Below are positions 17,394-26,625 of a stretch of 64,000 bases of DNA, piece after piece (positions within the stretch are counted from its first letter, which is position 1; every line of letters begins with the position of its first letter). The translations under genes and the position numbers were made by a program. Below the pieces are notes generated by a model that made no database searches, was not told where the DNA came from, and saw only the letters and a program-made list of their open reading frames with translations. This stretch comes from Candidatus Roseilinea sp. (GTDB lineage: Bacteria > Chloroflexota > Anaerolineae > J036 > Brachytrichaceae), in the NCBI GenBank assembly GCA_025998955.1, contig AP024676.1, positions 3,658,001 through 3,722,000 of the forward strand. The letters run 5' to 3'.

Positions 17394-18194
17394 TCATTCG
17401 TCCTGATCTATCCCCACCTCGCGGATCTGCTCCTTGCCGCGCACAGCATCCCAGATGCGGTTGATGCTCCATGCACCTTGGATGAGCGGGGTAAATGAAG
17501 TCAAACGATAGGCCACCACGTCGTCGCGCAGCCGGTCGAGTTCCTCCGTGAGCGCCTGCTCCATGCGCACAGTGATCTGGCGTGGATCGAGCGCGTCTGC
17601 TCCGTCCTCCCTATGCACGATGATGGGCGGCGCAACGCTGATGAAAGCGTCGGGCTTTTGCTCGCCGATGAACTCATAGCGCAGCGCGATCGGATAGAGC
17701 GCACACGCGCCGGCTTGCACTGCCGTCTTACTCGCGATGCGGCCGGTGCCCTGGTAGAACGCGAGCGGCCGAACGTCGTTGGCGCGGATCTCACCCTGCG
17801 GAAAGATGAGCAGCGCGCGAGGCGACGCGTTGCGACGCGGCGATTCGGTCAACAGGCTGACGGCGTAGTTCATGCTCTCCACGGCACTGCGCGGGTCGCG
17901 ACGGTTGACCGAGAACGCGCCGCACCAACGGAAGAACCCGTAGCGCGTGAGCTGGATGTCCTCGACCATCACGTAGCCATCGGTATGCCAGCATTCCTCG
18001 TTCAAGGCCATCGCCAAGTGCGCATCCCACCACGCGCTGTGGTTGCCGAACATGACGAGTGGCGGCGAATCCGGCCCGGGTGGTGGGGCGGCCTGCCTCA
18101 GGTAGATGCGGTGGAAGGCCGATCTCAGTTGCACTTTGATCAGGAAGAGGTAAATCAGCCGGTTGAGCAATGGGTGTTTGCGAGCCGTAATCAC
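17394..18194 (-). CDS. PlsC-type 1-acyl-glycerophosphate acyltransferase family protein
   Basis: Membrane-associated acyltransferase that transfers a fatty-acyl chain to a lysophospholipid or related lipid. The 266-residue protein has the HX4D catalytic motif (NHSAWWD, near residue 52), the region GFFRWCGAFSVNR (motif II) and the motif III segment IFPQGEIR. The N-terminus contains a short hydrophobic stretch but no signal peptide. It is monocistronic and convergent with the decarboxylase gene. Phosphatidate synthesis is the default assignment, but glycolipid or carotenoid acylation cannot be excluded. Confidence 0.88.
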   Translation of the reverse strand: MITARKHPLLNRLIYLFLIKVQLRSAFHRIYLRQAAPPPGPDSPPLVMFGNHSAWWDAHLAMALNEECWHTDGYVMVEDIQLTRYGFFRWCGAFSVNRRDPRSAVESMNYAVSLLTESPRRNASPRALLIFPQGEIRANDVRPLAFYQGTGRIASKTAVQAGACALYPIALRYEFIGEQKPDAFISVAPPIIVHREDGADALDPRQITVRMEQALTEELDRLRDDVVAYRLTSFTPLIQGAWSINRIWDAVRGKEQIREVGIDQDE

Positions 18195-18443
18195 GTTCGA
18201 GTGTTGATATTACACAAGCCGGCTGTGTGTTCGATGATCTGCGATGGCAACCGGCAGATCGCTTCAAGCGGTCTGACCGATGCCGATCCGACCCGCTGCG
18301 CTAAAATCTGCGATCACACAGCAGATGCATCTGCAACGCCGCGTGAAATGTCTTCCCGTCGCATCAGCGGCTGACCGCGTAGTTGCAGGCAGCTCACCCA
18401 TCGGTAAATTCCATTTCAAAACGAAAGGAGAGGAGAGTTCAAT
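18195..18443 (+). promoter_or_regulatory. Leader and promoter region of the amino acid importer operon
   Basis: No gene is supported in this 249-bp stretch. A TAAAAT -10-like hexamer is at 18302-18307, about 137 bp upstream of the binding-protein start, and a strong purine-rich Shine-Dalgarno (AAAGGAGAGGAG) lies at about 18421-18432. Confidence 0.45.
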
Positions 18444-19361
18444 ATGAACAAACCACGCATGATCGGATTGTGTGTCGCAGCGGCGATCGCCCTGGCCGCT
18501 TGCGCTGTCCCTCCCGCTGCGCCGGCGGCTCCGGCAGCGCCGGCGGCGACGGCTGCCCCGGCGGAGCCTACGGCGCAGCAACCGGCAGCATCGGAGCTGC
18601 CTGACCTGGGCGGCCGCGAGATCACCGTCGCCATCGAGAACGCCTACATCCCGTTCAACTATATCCGACTGGATACCGGCCAGGCCGAGGGCTGGGACTA
18701 CGACGCCCTTGCCGAGATCTGCCGGCGGCTGAACTGCAAGCCCGTATTCCGTGAGATCGCCTGGGACGGCATGATCGCCGCCGTCGCTGCCGGGCAGTTC
18801 GACATGGCGGCCGACGGGATCACCATCACCGAGGAGCGCAAGAAGACGGTGGATTTCTCGGATGGCTACATCAAGGTGGATCAGCGCCTGGTGGTCCGCG
18901 TGGATGAGGATCGCTTCACCACCGTCGAAGAATTCAAGGCAGGCGACTTCAAGCTGGCCACGCAAAAAGGCACGACCAACTACGACGAAGGTGTGAAGCT
19001 GGTCGGCGAAGCGCGGGTGATCGCGTTCGACGATTTCGGTTCGGCCGTGCAGGCCGTGATCTCCAAGGACGCCGACGCCGTGATCATTGACGACGTGGCC
19101 GGCCAGGGCTATGTGGGCGTGAACGCCGACAAGCTCAAGCTGCTCGAGGGCATCGTGAGCGAAGGCCAGGAACTCGGCTTCATCTTCCCCAAGGGCAGCG
19201 ACCTGGTCGGGCCGATCAACGCTGCGCTGAAGGCGATGCGCGAGGACGGCACGCTGCAGCGCTTGCAGGACAAGTGGTTCCCGAAGGGCCGCCAGGTGAT
19301 CGAGTACGAGCAGATCGGCCCAGGCGCGTACGGCGACCCGACGCCGACCCCGAACCCGTAG
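18444..19361 (+). CDS. Amino acid ABC transporter substrate-binding lipoprotein
   Basis: Family 3 extracellular solute-binding protein that captures an amino acid outside the membrane. The 305-residue precursor has a lipobox (LAAC, Cys20), then an Ala/Pro-rich tether to about residue 55, then a periplasmic-binding fold: [60 protein letters not shown] split over two lobes, and FVFPKG-like FIFPKGSDL. The binding-site signature suggests a polar or basic amino acid, but the ligand cannot be fixed. It is first in the operon and is followed by a perfect hairpin, an arrangement that lets it be made in excess over the membrane parts. Confidence 0.93.
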   Translation: MNKPRMIGLCVAAAIALAACAVPPAAPAAPAAPAATAAPAEPTAQQPAASELPDLGGREITVAIENAYIPFNYIRLDTGQAEGWDYDALAEICRRLNCKPVFREIAWDGMIAAVAAGQFDMAADGITITEERKKTVDFSDGYIKVDQRLVVRVDEDRFTTVEEFKAGDFKLATQKGTTNYDEGVKLVGEARVIAFDDFGSAVQAVISKDADAVIIDDVAGQGYVGVNADKLKLLEGIVSEGQELGFIFPKGSDLVGPINAALKAMREDGTLQRLQDKWFPKGRQVIEYEQIGPGAYGDPTPTPNP

Positions 19362-19405
19362 CGGTTGCAAAGCGCTTGCGCGATTGCGCGCATCGAGTAC
19401 AACAG

Positions 19406-19450
19406 GCGCGCAACCGGTACATGACGTCCGGTTGCGCGCTTACCTTTTCA
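19406..19450 (+). terminator. Intra-operon hairpin between binding protein and permease genes
   Basis: A perfect 12-bp stem (GCGCGCAACCGG at 19406-19417 with 19428-19439, 10-nt loop) is followed by a T-rich stretch (TTACCTTTT). It looks like a leaky terminator or an mRNA 3'-end stabiliser that would raise the amount of binding protein relative to the permease. The permease ATG is only 14 bp after the stem. Confidence 0.75.
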
Positions 19451-19452
19451 TC

Positions 19453-20349
19453 ATGTCGTTGACGACCGGGCCGCAACGGCCTGCGGCCATCCCGCTCGAT
19501 CCCACGGCCGACCGCTCGGCTCAGGGCCGGTTCGTGGATCGCATGTCGCAGTGGCCGTGGTGGCTGCTGATCATCGTGTTTTTCGGCGTGCTGATCGTCT
19601 GGAACGCGATGACCAGCGAGCTGTATTCCGCAATCTTCAGCCGGCTGCTGCTGGGCATCGGCGTCACCATCTTCACCACGCTGGTCGCCTACAGCTTGGC
19701 CATCCTCATCGGGCTGATCGCCGGTCTAGGCCGCGTGTCACACAACCCGATCATCTTCAACATCGCCACGCTCTACGTGCAAGTCATCCGCGGCGTGCCG
19801 ATTTTGGTGCAGTTGCTGGTGATCGCGTTCGTCATCGTGCCCATCGTCATTGACGGTGTCAATCTGCTGGGCAACGCGCTCGCGCCGCTGATCGGCATGG
19901 AAAACTTCCTGACGCGCACCAAGCCGCAGGATGTGCCGTTCCTCAGCCGTAGCATCATCGCGCTGGCCATCGCCTACGGCGGCTTCCAGGCGGAGACCTT
20001 CCGCGCCGGCATCCAGTCCATCAGCAAGGGACAAATGGAAGCGGCGCGCTCGCTCGGCATGAGCTACTTACAGGCCATGCGCTATGTGATCCTGCCGCAG
20101 GCTATCCGGCGGGTGCTGCCACCGCTGGGCAACGACTTCATCGCTATGCTGAAGGATTCGTCGCTGGTCTCGGTGCTGGGCGTGCGCGACATCACTCAGG
20201 AGGCACGCCTCTACGCCTCGGCCTCGTTTCGATTTCTGGAGACCTACACATCGCTGGCCTTCCTGTATCTGGCCATGACCATCGTGCTATCGTTGGGCGT
20301 CAAGTGGCTGGAGAACCGGCTGAACAGCGAGGGGCGCGCACAGGGGTGA
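19453..20349 (+). CDS. Amino acid ABC transporter permease (HisM/GlnP family)
   Basis: Inner-membrane permease of a polar amino acid importer. From the ATG at 19453 it has 298 residues with about five to six membrane helices. The EAA loop is [26 protein letters not shown], which contacts the ATPase. The open frame extends 23 codons further upstream, but that part covers the hairpin, so the downstream start is chosen. An insertion between helices (about 130-165) is longer than in GlnP. It pairs with the ATPase gene that begins 5 bp after its stop. Confidence 0.92.
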   Translation: MSLTTGPQRPAAIPLDPTADRSAQGRFVDRMSQWPWWLLIIVFFGVLIVWNAMTSELYSAIFSRLLLGIGVTIFTTLVAYSLAILIGLIAGLGRVSHNPIIFNIATLYVQVIRGVPILVQLLVIAFVIVPIVIDGVNLLGNALAPLIGMENFLTRTKPQDVPFLSRSIIALAIAYGGFQAETFRAGIQSISKGQMEAARSLGMSYLQAMRYVILPQAIRRVLPPLGNDFIAMLKDSSLVSVLGVRDITQEARLYASASFRFLETYTSLAFLYLAMTIVLSLGVKWLENRLNSEGRAQG

Positions 20350-20354
20350 GAGCG

Positions 20355-21107
<753 letters not shown>

Positions 21108-21109
21108 CT

Positions 21110-22231
21110 TTACATACGCACCGGGCGCGGATGGCCCGGCCGGTACAACCGAACGGTCTGGGGCCGATCTGTCCAGATGCCGGGGATGCGCGTCTCGCAC
21201 CGCGGACACGCTCCCTCGGCGGTGAGGTGATAGCCCAAGATCACATAGCCGTAACGCTCGATCAACGTTGCGCCGCAAGTAGGGCAGAAGGTGTCTTCGA
21301 ACTCGCCGACCTGGCCGGGCAGGTTGCCTGCATACACGTAGCGTAGACCCGCGGCGCGCCCGATCTCGGCCGCACGCAGGAGCGTGTGTGCATCGGTGTT
21401 GTCCGGGTCGGTCATCTTGTAATCTTTGTGAAACGCCGTCACGTGCCACGGGATATCGGGCGAGATCGAGGCGAGGAAGGTCGCCGCGTCGCGTAGCTCG
21501 GCGTCGCTGTCGTTGAAGCCGGGAATGACCAGCGTCACGATCTCCATCCAGAACCCCAGTGTGTGAACCAGCCGGATGCCGTCGAGCACGCGCTGTAGCA
21601 CGGCACCCAACCGGCGGTAGTTCTTGTCGGACATGGTCTTCAGGTCAATCTTGTAAGCGACGACGTAAGGGCGGATATATTCCAGCACGTCGCGGGTGGC
21701 ATTGCCATTCGAGATGTAAACGCATTTCAGCCCAGCCTTCACCGCTTCTTTGAATATCGCCACCGCCCACTCGCTGGTGATGAGCGGCTCGTTGTAAGAG
21801 GAGCCGACCAGTTGAGCGCCCTGACGCTTGGCCAGCGCCACGAGCTGCTTCGGTGTGACGAGGATCGGCTGCGCGCCGGCCAGTTCGGACGCCGGATCGC
21901 GCAGGGCCTGCGAGGTGACCCAGTTCTGGCAATAAGGACAGTGCAGGTCACAGCCCAGCATGCCGAAGGTGAGCGTGTCGGAGCTGGGATAGACGTGAAA
22001 GAACGGCTTCTTCTCGGTGGGGTCGCACTGCAGGGCACCGACATAGCCCCACGGCACGCGAAGTGTGCCGGCCGCGTTGAAGCGCACCTTGCAGATGCCG
22101 CGCCGCCCCGGGCGGATGAGGCAGCGGTGGCCACAGGCGTAACACTCCACCGATCCGTCGGCTTGCCGGGTATACAGCTCACCCTCGACCGTCAATTCAT
22201 CGAGCACTTGCCCGAGCGTCAGCCCCGCCAT
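21110..22231 (-). CDS. amrS: AmmeMemoRadiSam-system radical SAM enzyme
   Basis: The 373-residue protein shows the radical SAM cluster motif CDLHCPYC preceded by a Cys-rich N-terminal segment (CYACGHRCLI, RRGICKVR). It also has the characteristic SSYNEPLITSEWAV and CVYISNGNAT blocks of the AmrS family. The C-terminus adds two CxxC pairs (FCPTCG and CPRCET), which look like a small zinc ribbon. The family is usually encoded with Memo-like and AMMECR1 proteins, but neither is in this window. The reaction is not settled. A Shine-Dalgarno GAGGAAA precedes the ATG. Confidence 0.88.
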   Translation of the reverse strand: MAGLTLGQVLDELTVEGELYTRQADGSVECYACGHRCLIRPGRRGICKVRFNAAGTLRVPWGYVGALQCDPTEKKPFFHVYPSSDTLTFGMLGCDLHCPYCQNWVTSQALRDPASELAGAQPILVTPKQLVALAKRQGAQLVGSSYNEPLITSEWAVAIFKEAVKAGLKCVYISNGNATRDVLEYIRPYVVAYKIDLKTMSDKNYRRLGAVLQRVLDGIRLVHTLGFWMEIVTLVIPGFNDSDAELRDAATFLASISPDIPWHVTAFHKDYKMTDPDNTDAHTLLRAAEIGRAAGLRYVYAGNLPGQVGEFEDTFCPTCGATLIERYGYVILGYHLTAEGACPRCETRIPGIWTDRPQTVRLYRPGHPRPVRM

Positions 22232-22379
22232 CGCATTTCCTCAAGTGATCAAAGACACTTGCGTGAGCTATCTGTCGCTTCCCGTGGCTACACACGACGC
22301 GATCGCGCCGTGCGGATAGGCGCGCGTCATGCCGCCGTTCGGCATGCACGCCGCCCAGACTACGAAGACGATCTATCCA

Positions 22380-24083
22380 TTACACCAGCCCTTCGTCCAA
22401 CGGCCGGCGCCCCAACTTCTTGCGGTTGATCTCGGCGCGCGCCTCCGGCGACGCCTCGGCCAGCGGGTCGGCGAACTGTCGGTAGATGGCTTCGCCGTAC
22501 TCGGTCGTGCGCACCACCACCGGCATCGGCACGGCATGTCCCATGATCAGCGCCTGTTGTTTGCTCTCCAACGCGGCCAGCACGCTGCGCAGTTGCTGCG
22601 CGCCGCTCACGCCGGTGAACACTGCGGCGATGTCGCGCTCGTCGCTCAGCGCGCAGGTGATGCGCGTGCCGATCTGGCTCATCACCTCGGCATCAATCTG
22701 GCTGGGACGCTGATCCACGATCAGCAGCGTGACGTTGTATTTGCGCAGCTCGCGAGCAATCGTGCCGAAGATGGTCAGGTCGGCCACACCGGGCTCCAGG
22801 AACTTGTGCGCTTCTTCGACGGCGATGACGAGCTTGTTGGGCTCCTCGCCCCCACCGCCTTCGGCGGCTTCCTTCATCTCCACGTAGCGGCGGTGGATGC
22901 GCCGGGTAAGGAAGTTGGCGACGAAGACGTAGGCCGGCAGGTCGTTGCCGTAGCGCCCGAATTCCACCACCACGCTCTCGCCGCGCGTCAGATGGTTCAG
23001 CACCCGCTCGGCGAAATCTTCGGTCGTCTCTGCGCGCAAGAAGTCGAACTTCAGCAGCCGTCCGAGCTTGCGCTGCATGGCGTAGTAGGTGCCTTCAACG
23101 ATCTTATTGCTGTCAAACAGCGCTTGCACTTCCGGCGGGACGTCGTCGCTGAGCAATTGGCGCACCCAGGCGCGCGGAAAGCGGCGCTTGAGCGCATGCA
23201 ACGCATTCACCTGCACATCGCTCAGGCTGAGCACGCCGCGCAGCATCTCGATATCTTCCGGCTCGATCTGGTCGTAGCCGATCTGCAGGGCAAACTCCGG
23301 CCGGGAGCCGCGCGCTTTGGACGATGCCTCGTCCAGCGTGACGATCACCACTTTCTGGCGGATGGCGTTGAGCTGCTTCAGCCCCTTCAGCTTGCGCCCG
23401 CCGTCGCCTTTGAGCGTGTAGCCGTAGTCGTTGTGCATGTCGAAGATCAGCACGCTGGCCAGGTCGCGCCGGATGACGCTGGCGAGCAGCGGCAGGGTGA
23501 GGAAGGTCTTGCCCGTGCCGCTGCGGCCGAACACTGCGCTGCTGCGCTCCACGAAGCGCTCCAGGTTGAGCTTGATCTCGATGTTCTCGTCTTCGACCGA
23601 GGCGCCGATGCGATACGCGGTGCGCTCATCGGCGGCGAAGATCTCCTGCACCTCTTCGGGCGTGGCGCGGTAGGCGACGGTGAAATGCGCCGGCACGCTC
23701 TTCACCGGCTTCGCCTCGCCCTGTCCCTCCTTCACCAACATCGGCTTGACGTGCAACACGCCGTAGGCCACCGTACCGCGATAGATCTCCATGCGCAGGT
23801 CGTCATCGGCCGGCGGCGATTGCGCCAGGGCGGCGTCGGTCGTGTCGAGCCGAATGTCGGTGACCAAGCCGAAGAATTTGCGATCGGTCTGCCCCTTGAT
23901 GGTGACATAGGAGCCAACGTTGACGCCCTCGACCATGACATCGCCATCCAGCTTGACGAGCACGCCGTCGTTGAGCGACCCGCCGATGACCACGCCGAGC
24001 CGCGCGGGCAATCCGTCGCGCCGCAGCCGCGCCAGGTCACCGGGCACAAAGGGGTTGAGGTCGGAGAGAAGCTCGGCGGTCAT
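22380..24083 (-). CDS. HerA-like DUF87 hexameric ATPase
   Basis: Predicted ring-shaped DNA-translocating ATPase of the FtsK/HerA superfamily. From the ATG at 24083 (MTAELLSDLNPF) it has 567 residues. An N-terminal HAS-barrel is recognisable by GSYVTIKGQTDRKFFGL and VTDI. The Walker A motif GRSGTGKT has its Lys at 192, and a Walker B-like stretch (KLVIAVEEAHKFLE) and an arginine-finger-like region (QLRSVLAALE) follow. HerA proteins in archaea act with NurA nuclease in end resection, and many bacterial HerA homologues act in repair or phage defence. No nuclease gene is adjacent. The upstream gene encodes a small HAS-barrel-like protein. The chosen start has a GGGAGAG ribosome site. Confidence 0.87.
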   Translation of the reverse strand: MTAELLSDLNPFVPGDLARLRRDGLPARLGVVIGGSLNDGVLVKLDGDVMVEGVNVGSYVTIKGQTDRKFFGLVTDIRLDTTDAALAQSPPADDDLRMEIYRGTVAYGVLHVKPMLVKEGQGEAKPVKSVPAHFTVAYRATPEEVQEIFAADERTAYRIGASVEDENIEIKLNLERFVERSSAVFGRSGTGKTFLTLPLLASVIRRDLASVLIFDMHNDYGYTLKGDGGRKLKGLKQLNAIRQKVVIVTLDEASSKARGSRPEFALQIGYDQIEPEDIEMLRGVLSLSDVQVNALHALKRRFPRAWVRQLLSDDVPPEVQALFDSNKIVEGTYYAMQRKLGRLLKFDFLRAETTEDFAERVLNHLTRGESVVVEFGRYGNDLPAYVFVANFLTRRIHRRYVEMKEAAEGGGGEEPNKLVIAVEEAHKFLEPGVADLTIFGTIARELRKYNVTLLIVDQRPSQIDAEVMSQIGTRITCALSDERDIAAVFTGVSGAQQLRSVLAALESKQQALIMGHAVPMPVVVRTTEYGEAIYRQFADPLAEASPEARAEINRKKLGRRPLDEGLV

Positions 24084-24245
24084 GGCATCGCTCTCCCTAC
24101 CACTCGAAGCTTTGGAATACCGGCATGCCGCGCGCACTTGGCCCTTGGAGGAAAGCCGGCCGCGCGTCGTGCGTGCCTAAGTTCGGCATGATCGAGCGGT
24201 GCTATCACTACGAAAAAGATTGTAAAGCAAATGGGATGCAACGAA

Positions 24246-24836
24246 TCACATCAACCTTCGCAACAGCCTATCCAACCGCGCGCCGTCGCCGGCCAACAGC
24301 CGGGCCAGCTCGCGACCGCACTGGCGCAAGAAAGCGCGCGGATCGCTGTGCGTCTCCGACGCGAGCCGCAGGCTGGCAGCCAGCAGCTCGTCGCACGGCG
24401 CGTCGCGTGCTTCGAGTACCAACCGAAAGAAATCCAGCCTCTGCGTGAATTGCTGCACCTCGTCCTTGGTGCAACTGACCACCTCATCGAGCGTGATCGG
24501 TGGCTGCGGTGGGATGACCTGTCGGATCGGGTTGCGCGCCGAGTCGCCATCGCGATAGCCTACGCACAGTACGCTCACTTCGATCGGCACGCGCCGGCTG
24601 CGCTGCCAGGCAATCTCCTCCGGCCGCACCAGGCCATCTTCGGCGACCGAGAGCATGCGGGTCATGCCGTCGTCCTCGATGACGATATCGTAGATCAGCC
24701 CGAACACCGTCGCATCTTTGCGCTGGATGCGCGTTTTGACGAACGCGCCGAAGACCGGCACATCTTCCTTCGGCACGCGCGTGCCGAAGACGAAGGTGCG
24801 TGTGTTGGCGCGCAAGACCCTGCCGTTGACGTTCAT
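24246..24836 (-). CDS. Hypothetical protein with HAS-barrel-like N-terminus, partner of the HerA-like ATPase
   Basis: The 196-residue protein is not a recognised enzyme. Its N-terminal half holds GAFVKTRIQRKDATVFGL then IYDIVIEDD. That matches in spacing and pattern the HAS-barrel strand pair of the neighbouring HerA-like protein (GSYVTIKGQTDRKFFGL then VTDIRLDTT). The C-terminal third is alpha-helical and Leu/Arg/Ala-rich, without Cys clusters or nuclease motifs. It is the first gene of the pair and lies behind a TATAAT -10 and a palindrome. The 162-bp gap to the ATPase has its own TACAAT-like -10 (24219-24224, minus strand), so both joint and separate transcription are possible. Confidence 0.75.
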   Translation of the reverse strand: MNVNGRVLRANTRTFVFGTRVPKEDVPVFGAFVKTRIQRKDATVFGLIYDIVIEDDGMTRMLSVAEDGLVRPEEIAWQRSRRVPIEVSVLCVGYRDGDSARNPIRQVIPPQPPITLDEVVSCTKDEVQQFTQRLDFFRLVLEARDAPCDELLAASLRLASETHSDPRAFLRQCGRELARLLAGDGARLDRLLRRLM

Positions 24837-24843
24837 ACCGGTC

Positions 24844-24863
24844 GAACAATTGTTCAGATTATA
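24844..24863 (-). promoter_or_regulatory. Minus-strand promoter with a LexA-like palindrome
   Basis: A TATAAT -10 box on the minus strand (24858-24863) would start transcription near 24850. Overlapping that point is the perfect 12-bp palindrome GAACAATTGTTC (24844-24855), which fits the Gram-positive LexA (DinR) pattern GAAC-N4-GTTC. A repressor there would block the HerA-like operon. The divergent oxidase gene starts 46 bp away, so it could also be affected. Confidence 0.55.
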
Positions 24864-24901
24864 GCCAAGCGCAGCGCGCCGGCTGAGGCGAAAATACGGG
24901 C

Positions 24902-26053
24902 ATGACGGAACACTTCGATGTGATCGTGATCGGTGCCGGCGTGATGGGCAGCGCCGCCGCTTATCACCTCGCCAAAGACGGCCAGCGCACGCTGCTGGTC
25001 GAGCGGTTCGAGATCGCCCATACCCTCGGCAGCTCGCACGGCGAATCGCGCATCTTTCGCTTTGCCTACAACAACCCCGACTACGCCCGGCTGGCGATGC
25101 AAAGCTACCCCCACTGGCGCGCGCTCGAAGCCGACAGCGGCGAGCGATTGCTGGAGGTCATCGGCGGCCTCGACCTCGCGCATGAGCCGGCGCATCACGC
25201 GGACGTGGACGCTGTGGCCGATGCGCTGACCCAAGTGGGCGGGCGCTTCGAGCGGCTGGACGCGGCGCAGATCCGCGCGCGCTACCCACAATGGCGGCTG
25301 GGCGACGCGGCGGTTGCCGTGTTCTCGCCCGACTCTGGCTTCCTGCGTGCGACGCGCTGCGTGCAGGTGATGGTCGAACAAGCCGTCAAGCATGGCGCGA
25401 CGGTGCGCGAGCGCGAGCCGGTCAAAGCGATCACTCCCGGCTGGCCGGTCGCAGTGATCACCGACGCCGGCCGCTATCGCGCCGATAAGCTCATCATCAC
25501 CGGCGGCGCATGGATCAACGAGTTGATCCGATACGTTGGCCTGCAGTTGCCGGTGCAGATCGAGCAGGAGCAGGTGACGTATTTCACCCTGCTGGCCAAC
25601 GCCGAGAGCTTTCACCCCCAACGCTTCCCGATCTTCATCCACTGGCGCAGTCCGATCACCAGCTACGGCTTCCCGATCATCGAGAAGCCGGGGATCAAAG
25701 TCGGCTTCCACCACGAGGGGCACTTCATTGACCCCGATGGGCCGCGCACGCCGCGCGACGAGACCACGCAGCGCGTGCTGGCTTACGTGCGCGAACACCT
25801 GCCCGATGCCGCCGGTGCGCCGTTCGAGCCGACGGCCTGCCTCTACACCAACACGCCGGATCAGAACTTCGTGATTGACTTCGCGCCGGGCTTCGACAAC
25901 ATCGTGATCTGCTCAGCCTGCAGCGGCCATGGCTTCAAGTTCGGTGCCGGCATCGGCCGCGCGCTGGCCGACTTGGTCGAGCACGGCAGCACCGAGATGA
26001 ACATCGGCCACGTGCGACTGCGCTCGTTCGCTATGGGATCCCCTTCTCGATGA
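24902..26053 (+). CDS. Sarcosine oxidase / N-methyltryptophan oxidase-like FAD enzyme
   Basis: Monomeric flavoenzyme of the MSOX/SolA family that oxidatively demethylates N-methyl amino acids, releasing formaldehyde and H2O2. The 383-residue product has the dinucleotide motif GAGVMGSAAAYHL, the family segment SSHGESRIFRFAY, VITGGAWINEL-like IITGGAWINEL, and ACLYTNTPDQNFVID. The Cys there (residue about 317) corresponds to the covalent FAD attachment site of MSOX. The C-terminal SGHGFKFGAGIGRALADL is also typical. The substrate is not predictable. The 3' end overlaps the convergent DinB-family gene by 23 bp. Confidence 0.92.
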   Translation: MTEHFDVIVIGAGVMGSAAAYHLAKDGQRTLLVERFEIAHTLGSSHGESRIFRFAYNNPDYARLAMQSYPHWRALEADSGERLLEVIGGLDLAHEPAHHADVDAVADALTQVGGRFERLDAAQIRARYPQWRLGDAAVAVFSPDSGFLRATRCVQVMVEQAVKHGATVREREPVKAITPGWPVAVITDAGRYRADKLIITGGAWINELIRYVGLQLPVQIEQEQVTYFTLLANAESFHPQRFPIFIHWRSPITSYGFPIIEKPGIKVGFHHEGHFIDPDGPRTPRDETTQRVLAYVREHLPDAAGAPFEPTACLYTNTPDQNFVIDFAPGFDNIVICSACSGHGFKFGAGIGRALADLVEHGSTEMNIGHVRLRSFAMGSPSR

Positions 26054-26543
26054 GATAGTAGATCAAGTCAATATTGCCCGGCGAATAACCGAAGTTGGTG
26101 AGGATGGCCGCAGCTTCGCTGCGATGTTGCATGCCGTGGAAGACCATGTGCGTCAGGCAATGTTCCACCGTGTGCTGCCGCTCTTGTGGATTGACGAGGG
26201 TCGTATAGGTCACCACGCGCGATAGGTCGTCGTCGCTCAGGCCGGATACATATTCCCGCATGCGCTGCTCTTCCGTTTGCCAGCGCAGCAAGAGTGCAGA
26301 TAGGTTCGGGAACTCGACCGGCTTCAACGCTGCGGCGGGCGAAACGCCATGCTGCAGCCGCATACGCCACGCCCATTCGGAGCCCATGATGTGGACGAGC
26401 GTGCCGTGTAAGCTACCCGCGCTGAAGCCGGGCGGTTGCGGGGCGACGAGTTGCTCGTCGCTTACTTTGGCGGCTTGGTCGAGGATGCGCCGGTTGGCCC
26501 AGTAGTTGTAATCGAGCAAGAGCTCGAGATCTTTCGTGTTCAT
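26031..26543 (-). CDS. DinB-family (DinB/YfiT fold) protein
   Basis: The 170-residue protein fits the four-helix-bundle DinB/YfiT superfamily, members of which bind a metal through three His and include thiol-dependent S-transferases. Seen are YNYWANRRIL at the start, the first His in LHGTLVHIMGSEWAW and the HMVFHGMQHRSEAAAIL segment with the other two. The function is unknown, and the name refers to a damage-inducible B. subtilis member, not to E. coli DNA polymerase IV. No GAAC-N4-GTTC site was seen upstream of it. Confidence 0.9.
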   Translation of the reverse strand: MNTKDLELLLDYNYWANRRILDQAAKVSDEQLVAPQPPGFSAGSLHGTLVHIMGSEWAWRMRLQHGVSPAAALKPVEFPNLSALLLRWQTEEQRMREYVSGLSDDDLSRVVTYTTLVNPQERQHTVEHCLTHMVFHGMQHRSEAAAILTNFGYSPGNIDLIYYLIEKGIP

Positions 26544-26625
26544 GCTGCTACTTTATCACCGGCGATTGCCCATGCAACGTCTTCGCAAACGACGCGGCGT
26601 GCAGACACCGGTGCGGCAGCGAGTT

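Noticed and set aside
22329-24191. Long plus-strand open frame of 620 codons opposite the HerA-like ATPase
   Set aside because: It mirrors the codon pattern of the minus-strand gene, is rich in His, Arg, Gln and Val as expected of a shadow frame at high GC, and has no recognisable motif.
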